DNA from: Streptomyces ipomoeae 91-03
GTDB lineage: Bacteria; Actinomycetota; Actinomycetes; Streptomycetales; Streptomycetaceae
Reading direction: 5' to 3'
Assembly (NCBI RefSeq): GCF_000317595.1
Contig: NZ_AEJC01000061.1
Coordinates: 23,583-87,582 of the forward strand
DNA length: 64,000 bases
The notes beneath the pieces were generated by a model. The model was not told the DNA's origin and searched no databases. It was given only the letters and a program-made list of their open reading frames with translations. A program made the translations under genes and the position numbers. Position 1 is the stretch's first letter. Every line of letters starts with the position of its first letter. Positions 8,012-15,415 of the stretch are shown one piece after another.

Positions 8012-8248
8012 TCAGATCTTCACGCCACGGGCACGGATCCGTGCCACGGCGGCCTCGACGCCGATCACGTCCACGGTCTTGATCCCCTTGGCGCTCAGCC
8101 GGAGGCGGACGTACCGGTTCTCGCTGGGCAGCCAGTACCGCTTCGACTGGATGTTCGGGTCGAAGCGGCGGGAGGTGCGCCGGTGGGAGTGCGAGATCCG
8201 GTTGCCGAAGCCGGGCTGGGCGCCGGTCAGCATGCAGTGGGCGGACAA
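8012..8248 (-). CDS. rpmB: 50S ribosomal protein L28, alternative paralogue
   Basis: A 78-residue L28 ([20 protein letters not shown]...[20 protein letters not shown]...IRARGVKI). The likely start is TTG 8248, giving the normal L28 length, with AGAGAGG upstream; the open frame continues to 8317 but would add an unnatural leader that covers the operator. A single Cys remains and no CxxC pair, as expected for a zinc-independent paralogue. First gene of the leftward arm of the zinc regulon. Confidence 0.88.
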   Translation of the reverse strand: MSAHCMLTGAQPGFGNRISHSHRRTSRRFDPNIQSKRYWLPSENRYVRLRLSAKGIKTVDVIGVEAAVARIRARGVKI

Positions 8249-8282
8249 GGGTGATGCACCTCTCTCTGGCGGGTGGTGTAAA

Positions 8283-8297
8283 TGGAATTCATTTTCA
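8283..8297. promoter_or_regulatory. Zur-like operator between divergent ribosomal protein genes
   Basis: TGGAATTCATTTTCA; its reverse complement TGAAAATGAATTCCA matches the actinobacterial Zur box (TGAAAATgATTTTCA type) with a perfect TGAAAAT half-site. It is the only AT-rich palindrome in the 62-bp divergent spacer and could repress both arms. Match is to remembered consensus. Confidence 0.7.
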
Positions 8298-8310
8298 GTA
8301 AGGTACCAGC

Positions 8311-8475
8311 ATGGCACGCAACGAACTCCGTCCGGTCATCAAGCTCCGGTCCACGGCCGGCACCGGCTACACCTACGTCACCCGCAAGAACCGCCGGAAC
8401 GACCCGGACCGGCTGACGCTGCGCAAGTACGACCCGATGGTGGGCCGGCACGTCGACTTCCGAGAGGAGCGCTGA
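8311..8475 (+). CDS. rpmG: 50S ribosomal protein L33, zinc-independent paralogue
   Basis: A 54-residue protein, [20 protein letters not shown]...[20 protein letters not shown]...[11 protein letters not shown]. It lacks the two CxxC motifs of zinc-binding L33, identifying the paralogue used under zinc limitation. ATG 8311 is the first gene of the rightward arm, 13 bases beyond the Zur-like box, and is followed after six bases by rpmE2. Confidence 0.92.
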   Translation: MARNELRPVIKLRSTAGTGYTYVTRKNRRNDPDRLTLRKYDPMVGRHVDFREER

Positions 8476-8481
8476 CCCGCG

Positions 8482-8733
8482 ATGAAGAAGGGCATCCACC
8501 CGTCGTACGGGCCCGTCGTCTTCCGGGACCGCGCCGCGAACCACGCCTTCCTCACCCGCTCGACGATGACGAGCGAGAAGACGATCGAGTGGGAGGACGG
8601 CAACACGTACCCCGTGGTCGACGTCGAGATCTCCAACGTCAGCCACCCCTTCTACACGGGCACCGCGCGTGTGCTGGACACGGCGGGGCGCGTGGAGAAG
8701 TTCGAGAAGCGGTACGGGAAGAAGCGGGGCTGA
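8482..8733 (+). CDS. rpmE2: 50S ribosomal protein L31 type B
   Basis: An 83-residue type B L31 ([20 protein letters not shown]...[20 protein letters not shown]...[20 protein letters not shown]). It lacks the Cys residues of zinc-binding type A L31. Type B L31 displaces type A from ribosomes in zinc starvation and releases its zinc. In-operon between rpmG and the CobW-family gene. Confidence 0.94.
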   Translation: MKKGIHPSYGPVVFRDRAANHAFLTRSTMTSEKTIEWEDGNTYPVVDVEISNVSHPFYTGTARVLDTAGRVEKFEKRYGKKRG

Positions 8734-8738
8734 CGGAC

Positions 8739-10094
8739 GTGACCAAGCTGTCTGTCGCGATCGTCGGCGGTCTGCACGCCGATGCCCGGCGGGCCGCCGT
8801 GGAGGCGCTGCTCGCCGGGGTCCCGGGCAGCGTCGCGCTGCACCACGACCTGTCGACCGCGACCGACGGTCCCGACGCCAAGGTCGTCCGGACCGTCCGG
8901 GACGCCACGGGCCTCGTCTCCACCGGCGAGACCCCGCTCGTCAACGACTGCGCGTGCTGCGCCCTCCGCGAGGACCTCGTCCCCGAGCTGGAACGGCTCG
9001 CCGACGCGGGCCTGACCCGGCTCGCCGTGGTCGAACTGTGGGACTCGGTGGAGCCCAAGGCGATGGCCGAGGTGGTCGCGGCCGGCGGGCTGCGGCTCAC
9101 CTCGGTCATCACGGCCGTGGACCCGGCCCTCCTTCTGCCCTACCTCGCCAACGGCGACGACCTGGCCGAACGCGGCCTCGCCGCCGCCACCACCGACCAG
9201 CGCACCGTCGCCGACACCTTCGCCCGCCAGCTGGAGTACGCCCCCGTCCTGGCCGTACTGGACTCGCCGGAGGCCGACGACGAGGACAGGGCCCTGCTCG
9301 CCCAACTCCACCCGACGGCCCACCGCGTCCCCATCGAGGGCGACGACGCCGGACACGGGGCGGACACATGGGTGAACTGGTTCGAGGCGCGCGTTGCCGA
9401 AGAGGGCGCGGGCAGCACCGCCAGAAGCGCGGGGCAGCATCCATCCGCGGCTACGCCGCGTTGGGGGTCCCCCCGCTCGAGCGAAGCCGAGAGCGGTGGA
9501 GCGACCGGCCACGACGCACCCGCACCCGACGACGTACAACAACCCCCACGGCGCTCCCCGGCGCTCGTCGCGGCAGCCTTCGCCGGTTTCGACGTAGAGG
9601 CGGCTGCCGCGGCCCAGCACCCCGCCTGCGCCCTCCTCCCCACCGACGCCGACGAACACGGCGTCACCACACTCGTCTGGCACCGCACCCGCCCCTTCCA
9701 CCCCGAGCGCCTCTACGCCGCCCTCGAAGACCTGTGCTGCGCGGCGGCCCGCAGTCGGGGCCGGTTCTGGCTGGCCGAGCGCCCGGACACCCTGCTGCAC
9801 TGGGACGCCGCCGGCGGAGCCCTCTGCGTGGAGTCGGCCGGCCCCTGGCTCGCCTCGCTCCCGGACGCGGCGTGGGACATGGTCCCGCCGGTACGCCGTG
9901 CCGCCGCCGCCCTCGACTGGCACCCGGAACACGGCGACCGCTGCCAGCACCTCGTCTTCACCTCCCCGGGCCTGGACCGTGACGGACTCGAACGGCTCCT
10001 GGAGTCCTGCCTGCTCACCGACGCCGAGTACGCCGCCGGGCGCGACGCCTGGGAACGGTTGCCGCGCCCCTTCGACACCTTCCTGGAGGTCTGA
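8739..10094 (+). CDS. COG0523/CobW-family protein (candidate zinc chaperone) with degenerate P-loop
   Basis: A 451-residue protein of the CobW/COG0523 family, here in the zinc-starvation operon, so it probably handles zinc delivery. The CxCC metal motif is present ([12 protein letters not shown], about residue 69), and a CobW C-terminal domain spans roughly 295-451 ([20 protein letters not shown]). The Walker A position reads [20 protein letters not shown] and has no GKS/GKT, so nucleotide binding is doubtful. A linker of about 45 residues (230-275) is encoded by sequence resembling a dispersed Streptomyces intergenic repeat ([12 protein letters not shown] region). GTG 8739 follows rpmE2 by five bases; rpsR follows the stop. 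Confidence 0.88.
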   Translation: MTKLSVAIVGGLHADARRAAVEALLAGVPGSVALHHDLSTATDGPDAKVVRTVRDATGLVSTGETPLVNDCACCALREDLVPELERLADAGLTRLAVVELWDSVEPKAMAEVVAAGGLRLTSVITAVDPALLLPYLANGDDLAERGLAAATTDQRTVADTFARQLEYAPVLAVLDSPEADDEDRALLAQLHPTAHRVPIEGDDAGHGADTWVNWFEARVAEEGAGSTARSAGQHPSAATPRWGSPRSSEAESGGATGHDAPAPDDVQQPPRRSPALVAAAFAGFDVEAAAAAQHPACALLPTDADEHGVTTLVWHRTRPFHPERLYAALEDLCCAAARSRGRFWLAERPDTLLHWDAAGGALCVESAGPWLASLPDAAWDMVPPVRRAAAALDWHPEHGDRCQHLVFTSPGLDRDGLERLLESCLLTDAEYAAGRDAWERLPRPFDTFLEV

Positions 10095-10099
10095 CCCCG

Positions 10100-10333
10100 A
10101 TGGTCCGCAAGCACGAGCGCAAGCCCGCCAAGTCCCGCCCGAACCCGCTGGACCAGGCCGGGATCACATACATCGACTACAAGGACACCGACCTGCTGCG
10201 CCGCTTCATCTCCGACCGCGGCAAGATCCGCAGCCGCCGGGTCACCCGGGTCACGGCCCAGCAGCAGCGCCAACTCGCCCGCGCGATCAAGAACGCCCGG
10301 GAGATGGCCCTCCTGCCGTACTCCTCCCGCTGA
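10100..10333 (+). CDS. rpsR: 30S ribosomal protein S18, zinc-independent paralogue
   Basis: A 77-residue S18 ([20 protein letters not shown]...[20 protein letters not shown]...[20 protein letters not shown]) lacking the Cys residues of the primary copy. Last gene of the rightward zinc-limitation operon, five bases after the CobW-family gene, and followed by a strong hairpin. Confidence 0.93.
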   Translation: MVRKHERKPAKSRPNPLDQAGITYIDYKDTDLLRRFISDRGKIRSRRVTRVTAQQQRQLARAIKNAREMALLPYSSR

Positions 10334-10400
10334 ACCCGCGGTCGACCATCGACCGCGCCCCCTGACCGCCACTCACCGCCCACCGTCCACCACCCCCACC

Positions 10401-10446
10401 CGGCCCCGGGGAGGTCCCACCACCTCCCCGGGGCCGCTCGTTTTCC
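10401..10446 (+). terminator. Rho-independent-type terminator after rpsR
   Basis: Perfect 15-bp stem CGGCCCCGGGGAGGT / ACCTCCCCGGGGCCG (10401-10415 with 10422-10436), 6-nt loop, then CTCGTTTT. It closes the zinc operon. Confidence 0.8.
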
Positions 10447-10623
10447 GCCAACCTGCGGGCGTTCGCACCTTCTCGCTGAACGGCACAGCCCTGAACAGCG
10501 TGCGTAGCTATGACGAGACCGCGCCGGAAAGCCGACTCGGCCCCGAATGGAACAGGAACGCCCCGTCATACGTCTCACAGATGCCGTAACCGAGGGCAGT
10601 TGTCGTAACCGAGGGTCATGGCT

Positions 10624-10682
10624 CGTGCACGTGCATCTGCCAGTGCATGCGCATATGCATCTGTCCATGCATCCGCACGTGA
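10624..10682 (+). promoter_or_regulatory. TGCAT-rich upstream element of the DUF397 gene
   Basis: The 468-bp gap before the DUF397 gene holds, besides the terminator, a cluster of GTGCAC/TGCAT palindromes. The first 18 bases (CGTGCACGTGCATCTGCC, 10624-10641) recur exactly, in the same orientation relative to the gene, upstream of the RsbW-like gene (11748-11765, minus strand). GCATCTG...TGCAT also occurs twice within the cluster. A regulator-binding site is the simplest reading; the XRE protein at 12030 is the neighbouring candidate. Confidence 0.5.
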
Positions 10683-10801
10683 ACAAAGCTATGATCCGGG
10701 GCAGTTGACCGCAGCATCAGCAACACCAATGGCCACACCAGAGCCAGTGCGCACCAGCACGCACACCACTGCACATCACTGCACCACCCGGGGAGCTACC
10801 T

Positions 10802-11068
10802 GTGGACCACGACGTGTACGGCGTGGATGACGTGTACAACGGCATGGCCGCGACGGAGCTGACCGAGCTCCACGCGGTGGCCTGGCAGAAGAGCCGGCAC
10901 AGCAACTCGCAGGGGAACTGCGTGGAGTTCGCACGGCTGCCCGGCGGCGACGTGGCGGTGCGCAACTCCCGCTTCCCGGACGGCCCGGCGCTCGTCTACA
11001 CCCGCGCCGAGATAGAGGCCATGCTCCTGGGCGTCAAGGACGGCGAGTTCGACCACCTGGTCGGATAA
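10802..11068 (+). CDS. DUF397 protein (WhiJ-locus type)
   Basis: An 88-residue acidic DUF397 protein: the family core WQKSRHSNSQGNCVEFARLP...GDVAVRNSRFPDGPALVYTR is complete. GTG 10802 has GGGGAG eight bases upstream. In Streptomyces DUF397 proteins are encoded beside WhiJ-like XRE regulators and RsbW-like ATPases and are thought to modulate the XRE protein in development or antibiotic control. Here the ATPase is convergent and the XRE gene lies beyond it. Family call strong, role by analogy. Confidence 0.88.
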   Translation: MDHDVYGVDDVYNGMAATELTELHAVAWQKSRHSNSQGNCVEFARLPGGDVAVRNSRFPDGPALVYTRAEIEAMLLGVKDGEFDHLVG

Positions 11069-11110
11069 CACCTGCTCACGGGCGCGGCGTCGGCCGCCGT
11101 GACACGCGTA

Positions 11111-11140
11111 GAACCGCGGCGCCGAAAAGCGCCGCGGTTC
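11111..11140. terminator. Bidirectional terminator between convergent genes
   Basis: Perfect 12-bp stem GAACCGCGGCGC / GCGCCGCGGTTC with a CGAAAA loop, lying between the DUF397 stop (11068) and the RsbW-like stop (11142). No T-tract; it could serve both directions. Confidence 0.7.
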
Positions 11141-11141
11141 C

Positions 11142-11657
11142 TCATCGGTCGGACCGCCCGGCGGTCACCGGGGGCACCCGGAACAGCGCCCACACCACCT
11201 TGCCGCTGAGCGTGCCGGCCAGCGGATGCCAGCCCCAGCTGTCCGCGAACGACTCCACCAGGAACAGTCCGCGCCCCGACTCCGCCGAGAAGTCGTCCGA
11301 GTCGCGCGCGACCGGGCTGTCGTGGCTGGGGTCGCGCACCGCGCACACCAACCGCTCCGTCCAGCGCATCAGATGCAGCCGTACGGGAGGTTCCTGGGCG
11401 GGGCCGGCGCCGGCGGCCGTGGGCAGGCCGTGGCGCAGCGCGTTGGTGACGAGCTCCGAGACCACGAGGCATATGTCGTCGAACCGGTCGCCCATGTGCC
11501 ACTGGTCGAGGGTGCCCCGGGTGAACTGTCTCGCCTCGCGCACCGCTTCGTAGCGGGGCGGCAGCGCGCAGGACGCGGCGTTGGACACGGTCGCGGGATC
11601 AAGTGGTGGAAGTCCCTGCCGTAAGGGTTCGAGCATGGTCGATCCATTCGTCCCCAT
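11142..11657 (-). CDS. RsbW-like ATP-binding regulatory protein (GHKL fold)
   Basis: A 171-residue GHKL-type ATPase like the anti-sigma/regulatory kinases abundant in Streptomyces. The N-box region CLVVSELVTNALRHG and a G-box region (AESGRGLFLVESFADSWGWH) are visible. ATG 11657 is chosen because GGGGAG lies about nine bases upstream; the open frame continues to a GTG at 11666 that would sit on the ribosome-binding site. With DUF397 and the XRE gene it makes the WhiJ-type regulatory set. The 18-bp element at 11748-11765 lies about 90 bp upstream. Its partner is unknown: no sigma gene is adjacent. Confidence 0.87.
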   Translation of the reverse strand: MGTNGSTMLEPLRQGLPPLDPATVSNAASCALPPRYEAVREARQFTRGTLDQWHMGDRFDDICLVVSELVTNALRHGLPTAAGAGPAQEPPVRLHLMRWTERLVCAVRDPSHDSPVARDSDDFSAESGRGLFLVESFADSWGWHPLAGTLSGKVVWALFRVPPVTAGRSDR

Positions 11658-11747
11658 GCGAGGCACTCCCCGTGATCGATCGCGGTCGTTGCGAGACAGC
11701 AGCGGTGGCGCGGGACCATGGTTTCCGATGCGTACAGCAGATGCAAG

Positions 11748-11765
11748 GGCAGATGCACGTGCACG
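11748..11765 (-). promoter_or_regulatory. 18-bp element shared with the DUF397 upstream region
   Basis: Reads CGTGCACGTGCATCTGCC on the minus strand, identical to 10624-10641 on the plus strand, so it has the same orientation relative to each downstream gene. A second GCATCTG lies next to it. The rest of the 372-bp divergent spacer (11658-12029) contains no gene. Confidence 0.55.
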
Positions 11766-12029
11766 CGCCCGAAATGGACCCTACGGTACCGCTTCCTGGA
11801 CATTTCTTCCGCCCTCTTGTTGCCGGATGCCGGGCACCGCCGGACGGCTCTCTGGCCGTTCCCTGTGTTTTCCGGTCAACTCCCGCCGGTTGCCCGACCG
11901 CCGCACCCCACGCGTACCCCCCGTCTCACCTGTTGAAGACTTTCCATTTCTGTAACCGGACGAGTGCGGATCGGAGTGATTTAGTGGCAGACTGCGGCCC
12001 TTGAAGAAGGTTGGGGAGGCTGGACGAAC

Positions 12030-12893
12030 GTGGGCGCCGGTGAATCGAGTGGGTCGGTGGTGAGGCGGATGCTGCTGGGCTCGCATCTCAGGCGGCTGCG
12101 CGAGGCGCAGGGGATCACCCGGGAGAAGGCCGGGTACTCGATCCGCGCCTCCGAGTCGAAGATCAGTCGTATGGAACTCGGCCGGGTCAGCTTCAAGACC
12201 CGTGACGTGGAGGACCTGTTGACCCTCTACGGCGTCACCGACGAGGCCGAGCGCAACTCCCTTCTCTCCCTCGTCAAAGAGGCCAACGTCGCCGGCTGGT
12301 GGCACAGCTACTCGGACGTCCTGCCCAGCTGGTTCCCCACCTACGTCGGCCTCGAAGCCGCCGCGCACCTCATCCGGTCGTACGAGGTGCAGTTCGTGCA
12401 CGGCCTGTTGCAGACCGAGGCGTACGCGCACGCGGTCGTCGCCCGGGGGATGAAGGGCGCGAGCGAGGCCGAGATCGACAAGCGGGTGGCCGTGCGCATG
12501 GAGCGTCAGAAGTATCTGGTCGCCGAGAGCGCCCCCGAGTTCCACTGTGTCCTCGACGAGGCCGCGCTGCGCCGCCCGTACGGCGACCGGGAAGTGATGC
12601 GGGGCCAGCTCCAGCATCTGATCGAGATCTCCGAGCGCCCGAACGTACGGCTCCAGGTGATGCCGTTCAGCTTCGGCGGCCACTCCGGCGAGAGCGGCGC
12701 CTTCACCGTGCTCAGTTTCCCGGAGTCCGACCTCTCCGACGTCGTCTACCTCGAACAGCTCACCAGTGCCCTGTACTTGGACAAGCGCGAGGACGTCACC
12801 CAGTACGAGCGGGCGATCAAGCAGCTCCAGGACGACAGCCCGTCCCCGGCGGAGAGCCGGGACCTGCTGCGGGGTCTGCTGCAGCTCTCCTGA
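12030..12893 (+). CDS. WhiJ-like XRE regulator (HTH_31 plus DUF5753)
   Basis: A 287-residue regulator. The N-terminal XRE helix-turn-helix (LGSHLRRLREAQGITREKAG...YSIRASESKISRMELGR, about residues 16-52) is followed by the DUF5753 sensing domain (PSWFPTYVGLEAAAHLIRSY through DVVYLEQLTSALYL). GTG 12030 has GGGGAGG upstream. Homologues such as WhiJ act with DUF397 partners in Streptomyces differentiation. Its 3' end lies in a 25-bp tandem repeat carrying the stop codon. Confidence 0.88.
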   Translation: MGAGESSGSVVRRMLLGSHLRRLREAQGITREKAGYSIRASESKISRMELGRVSFKTRDVEDLLTLYGVTDEAERNSLLSLVKEANVAGWWHSYSDVLPSWFPTYVGLEAAAHLIRSYEVQFVHGLLQTEAYAHAVVARGMKGASEAEIDKRVAVRMERQKYLVAESAPEFHCVLDEAALRRPYGDREVMRGQLQHLIEISERPNVRLQVMPFSFGGHSGESGAFTVLSFPESDLSDVVYLEQLTSALYLDKREDVTQYERAIKQLQDDSPSPAESRDLLRGLLQLS

Positions 12894-12961
12894 GCGGCGG
12901 CGGTCTGCCTGCTCCTGAGCGGCGGCGGTCTGCCTGCTCCTGGGCGTCGGCGGCCTGCCTG
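12887..12961. repeat. Three 25-bp tandem units over the stop codon of the XRE gene
   Basis: Units begin at 12887, 12912 and 12937; the first two are identical (CTCCTGAGCGGCGGCGGTCT then GCCTG). The TGA in the first unit is the gene's stop codon, so the duplicated block includes the last coding bases. Confidence 0.8.
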
Positions 12962-13025
12962 AGAGTCTTCGCAGAGTCCCCCGATTAACTCTCCAACTCC
13001 CTTTTCTCAGAAGTACGATGACGTG

Positions 13026-13042
13026 TGATCAATCTTTGATCA
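13026..13042. promoter_or_regulatory. Palindrome upstream of the aldehyde dehydrogenase gene
   Basis: TGATCAATCTTTGATCA has perfect 7-bp arms around TCT, 22 bases before the ATG at 13065. It is AT-rich compared with its surroundings and well placed for an operator of a FadR/GntR- or MarR-like regulator. The ligand is unknown. Confidence 0.5.
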
Positions 13043-13064
13043 ATGCCGACTGATTGAGGATCAC

Positions 13065-14525
13065 ATGTCGTCCTACTTCACCGACCTGGCCCAGCAGTAC
13101 ATCGGCGGGGAGTGGCGCCCGGGCTCCGGTTCCTGGGACATCATCGACTTCAATCCGTACGACGACGAGAAGCTCGCGTCGATCACGATCGCCACGGTCG
13201 ACGAAGTGGACGCGGCCTTCAGGGCCGCCGAGGCCGCCCAGAAGGAGTGGGCCAAGGTCAACGCGTACGCGCGGCGCGCCGTCTTCGAGAAGGCCCTGCG
13301 GCTCATAGAGGAGCGCGAGCAGGAGATCACCGAGGTGATCATCGCCGAGCTCGGCGGTACGCACCTCAAGGCCGGCTTCGAACTGCACCTCGCCAAGGAG
13401 TTCCTGCGTGAGTCGATGCATCTGGCGCTGCGTCCCGAGGGCCGGATCATCCCCTCGCCGATCGACGGCAAGGAGAACCGCCTCTATCGCGTACCGGTCG
13501 GCGTCGTGGGTGTCATCAGCCCCTTCAACTTCCCCTTCCTCCTCTCCCTCAAGTCGGTCGCCCCGGCCATCGCCCTCGGCAACGGCGTGGTGCTCAAGCC
13601 GCACCAGAACACCCCGATCGCCGGCGGCACCCTGCTCGCGAAGATCTTCGAGGACGCGGGCCTGCCGGGCGGTCTGTTCAACGTCGTCGTGACCGACAGC
13701 GCCGAGATCGGCGACTCCTTCATCGCGCACCCGGTCGCCAAGCTGATCTCCTTCACCGGCTCCGACCGGGTCGGCCGCCATGTCGCCACCGTCTGCGCCT
13801 CGCACTTCAAGCGCTCGATCCTCGAACTGGGCGGCAACAGCGCACTGGTGGTGCTCGGCGACGCGGACATCGACTACGCCGTCGACGCGGCCGTCTTCTC
13901 CCGCTACGTCCACCAGGGCCAGGTCTGCATGGCCGCCAACCGGGTCCTGGTCGACCGTTCGATCCGGGCCGAGTTCACCGAGAAGTTCGTGGCGAAGGTG
14001 AAGATCCTGAAGGTCGGCGACCCGCGTGACCCGCAGACGGTCATCGGCCCGGTCATCAACTCCCTCCAGGCCGACTCCGTCACGGCCGTCGTCGAGCAGG
14101 CGATCGCCGAGGGCGCCACGGCCCTCGTCCACGGCACCACCACCAACAACCTCGTCGAGCCGTCGGTCCTCACCGACCTCCCGGCCGACTCGCCCCTCCT
14201 CCAGCAGGAGGTCTTCGGCCCCGTCGTCTTCCTCATCCCCTTCGACGGGGAGGAGGAGGCCGTCCGCCTCGTCAACGACACCCCGTACGGTCTCAGCGGC
14301 TCCGTCCACACCGGGGACATCGAGCGCGGCGTCGCCTTCGCCAAGCGGATCGAGACCGGGATGTTCCACGTCAACGACGGCACCGTCCACGACGAGCCCC
14401 TCGTCCCCTTCGGCGGCGAGAAGCACTCCGGCATCGGCCGCCTCAACGGCGAAACCACGGTCGACGTCTTCACCACCCAGAAGTGGATCTCGGTCCAGCA
14501 CGGGCGGAGCCACTTCCCGTTCTGA
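13065..14525 (+). CDS. NAD(P)-dependent aldehyde dehydrogenase
   Basis: A 486-residue aldehyde dehydrogenase oxidising an aldehyde to the acid. Family landmarks: VVGVISPFNFPFLLSLKSVA (cofactor loop), FTGSDRVGRHVA, the general base in LELGGNSALVVLGDADID and the catalytic Cys in QGQVCMAANRVLVD. The overall pattern (MSSYFTDLAQQYIGGEWRPG start, YGLSGSVHTGDI) is closest in my memory to benzaldehyde/vanillin-type dehydrogenases. ATG 13065 has GAGGA upstream. A PadR gene follows; members of that family respond to phenolic acids, which would fit an aromatic aldehyde, but this is inference. Confidence 0.88.
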   Translation: MSSYFTDLAQQYIGGEWRPGSGSWDIIDFNPYDDEKLASITIATVDEVDAAFRAAEAAQKEWAKVNAYARRAVFEKALRLIEEREQEITEVIIAELGGTHLKAGFELHLAKEFLRESMHLALRPEGRIIPSPIDGKENRLYRVPVGVVGVISPFNFPFLLSLKSVAPAIALGNGVVLKPHQNTPIAGGTLLAKIFEDAGLPGGLFNVVVTDSAEIGDSFIAHPVAKLISFTGSDRVGRHVATVCASHFKRSILELGGNSALVVLGDADIDYAVDAAVFSRYVHQGQVCMAANRVLVDRSIRAEFTEKFVAKVKILKVGDPRDPQTVIGPVINSLQADSVTAVVEQAIAEGATALVHGTTTNNLVEPSVLTDLPADSPLLQQEVFGPVVFLIPFDGEEEAVRLVNDTPYGLSGSVHTGDIERGVAFAKRIETGMFHVNDGTVHDEPLVPFGGEKHSGIGRLNGETTVDVFTTQKWISVQHGRSHFPF

Positions 14526-14646
14526 CGGCCGCTCCGGCGCGTGAGCCGATCCCGGTCCCTGGGGCGAGGAGCGGCGGCTTTCGAGGTCGTCGCCCGTCCG
14601 CGGGGCCCGGCCTGCCGTTGACCTCCTGCGTCCTACTCTGGACCCC

Positions 14647-15288
14647 ATGTCAGTGATCCGTCTTCTCGTGCTCGCCGCCGTGCGTCAGCACGGGCGGGCC
14701 CACGGCTACCAGGTGCGCAACGACCTGGAGTACTGGGGCGCGCACGAGTGGTCCAACGCCAAGCCCGGCTCGATCTACCACGCTCTGAAGCAGATGGCGA
14801 AACAGGGCCTCCTGCACGCGCACGAGATCGCCCCCTCCACCGTCGGCGGACCGCCCCGTACCGAGTACGAGATCACGGAGAAGGGCACCGAGGAATACCT
14901 GAGGCTGGTGCGCGAGTCCCTCACCACCTACGACCAGAAGCCGGATGTGTTCTCCGCCGCGCTCGGCTGCATGGTCGACCTCGACCGCGAGGAGGTCCTC
15001 GGACTCCTCGCGGAGCGGGTGCGGGGCATCGAGGAGTGGCGCAAGTCGGTCACCGAGTACTACACGCCCGAGGAGGGCCCCGAACAGCTCGGCCACATCG
15101 GCGAGATCATGAACTACTGGGTCACCTCCGCCGACACCGGCGCCCGGTGGACCCGCGGCCTCATCGAACGCATCCGCGCCGGCGCCTACACCTTCGCCGG
15201 CGAGGGCGACCCGTTCGTCGGCGTCCTGGCGGAGGGCCAGAAGAACCCGTACGCGACGGAGAACCGCTACCCGGAGGATGACTGCTGA
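14647..15288 (+). CDS. PadR family transcriptional regulator
   Basis: A 213-residue PadR regulator with winged helix near the N-terminus (RLLVLAAVRQHGRAHGYQVR...GSIYHALKQMAKQGLL) and a helical C-terminal dimerisation domain. No Shine-Dalgarno precedes ATG 14647; TACTCT ends seven bases before it, so a leaderless message is possible. It lies directly upstream of a drug-exporter-type ABC operon whose promoter carries two 16-bp palindromes, the standard PadR-DrrAB arrangement, so it probably represses that operon. Confidence 0.88.
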   Translation: MSVIRLLVLAAVRQHGRAHGYQVRNDLEYWGAHEWSNAKPGSIYHALKQMAKQGLLHAHEIAPSTVGGPPRTEYEITEKGTEEYLRLVRESLTTYDQKPDVFSAALGCMVDLDREEVLGLLAERVRGIEEWRKSVTEYYTPEEGPEQLGHIGEIMNYWVTSADTGARWTRGLIERIRAGAYTFAGEGDPFVGVLAEGQKNPYATENRYPEDDC

Positions 15289-15337
15289 CCAGGCAGGACG
15301 TCCGCTGAGTGGGTTTACCGCTCGACCGGTGGCTTGT

Positions 15338-15402
15338 TAATCAAGTTTGACTAGTGCGGGACCTCGGACTTATCTTCAACTCCAAGTAGTCAAGTTTGAC
15401 TA
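15338..15402 (+). promoter_or_regulatory. Promoter and two PadR-type operators of the ABC exporter
   Basis: TAATCAAGTTTGACTA (15338-15353) and TAGTCAAGTTTGACTA (15387-15402) are near-identical palindromes 49 bp apart. TTGACT inside the first (15347-15352) and TATCTT (15371-15376, 18-bp spacer) form a plausible promoter whose start falls just before the second operator. Binding at both sites would block polymerase. Confidence 0.65.
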
Positions 15403-15415
15403 ACAAGGGGGTCTC

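Noticed and set aside
10618..10830. Rightward 70-residue frame across the TGCAT-rich region
   Set aside because: Ala/Ser/His-rich product of the repeat sequence; overlaps the DUF397 start in another frame and has no ribosome-binding site.
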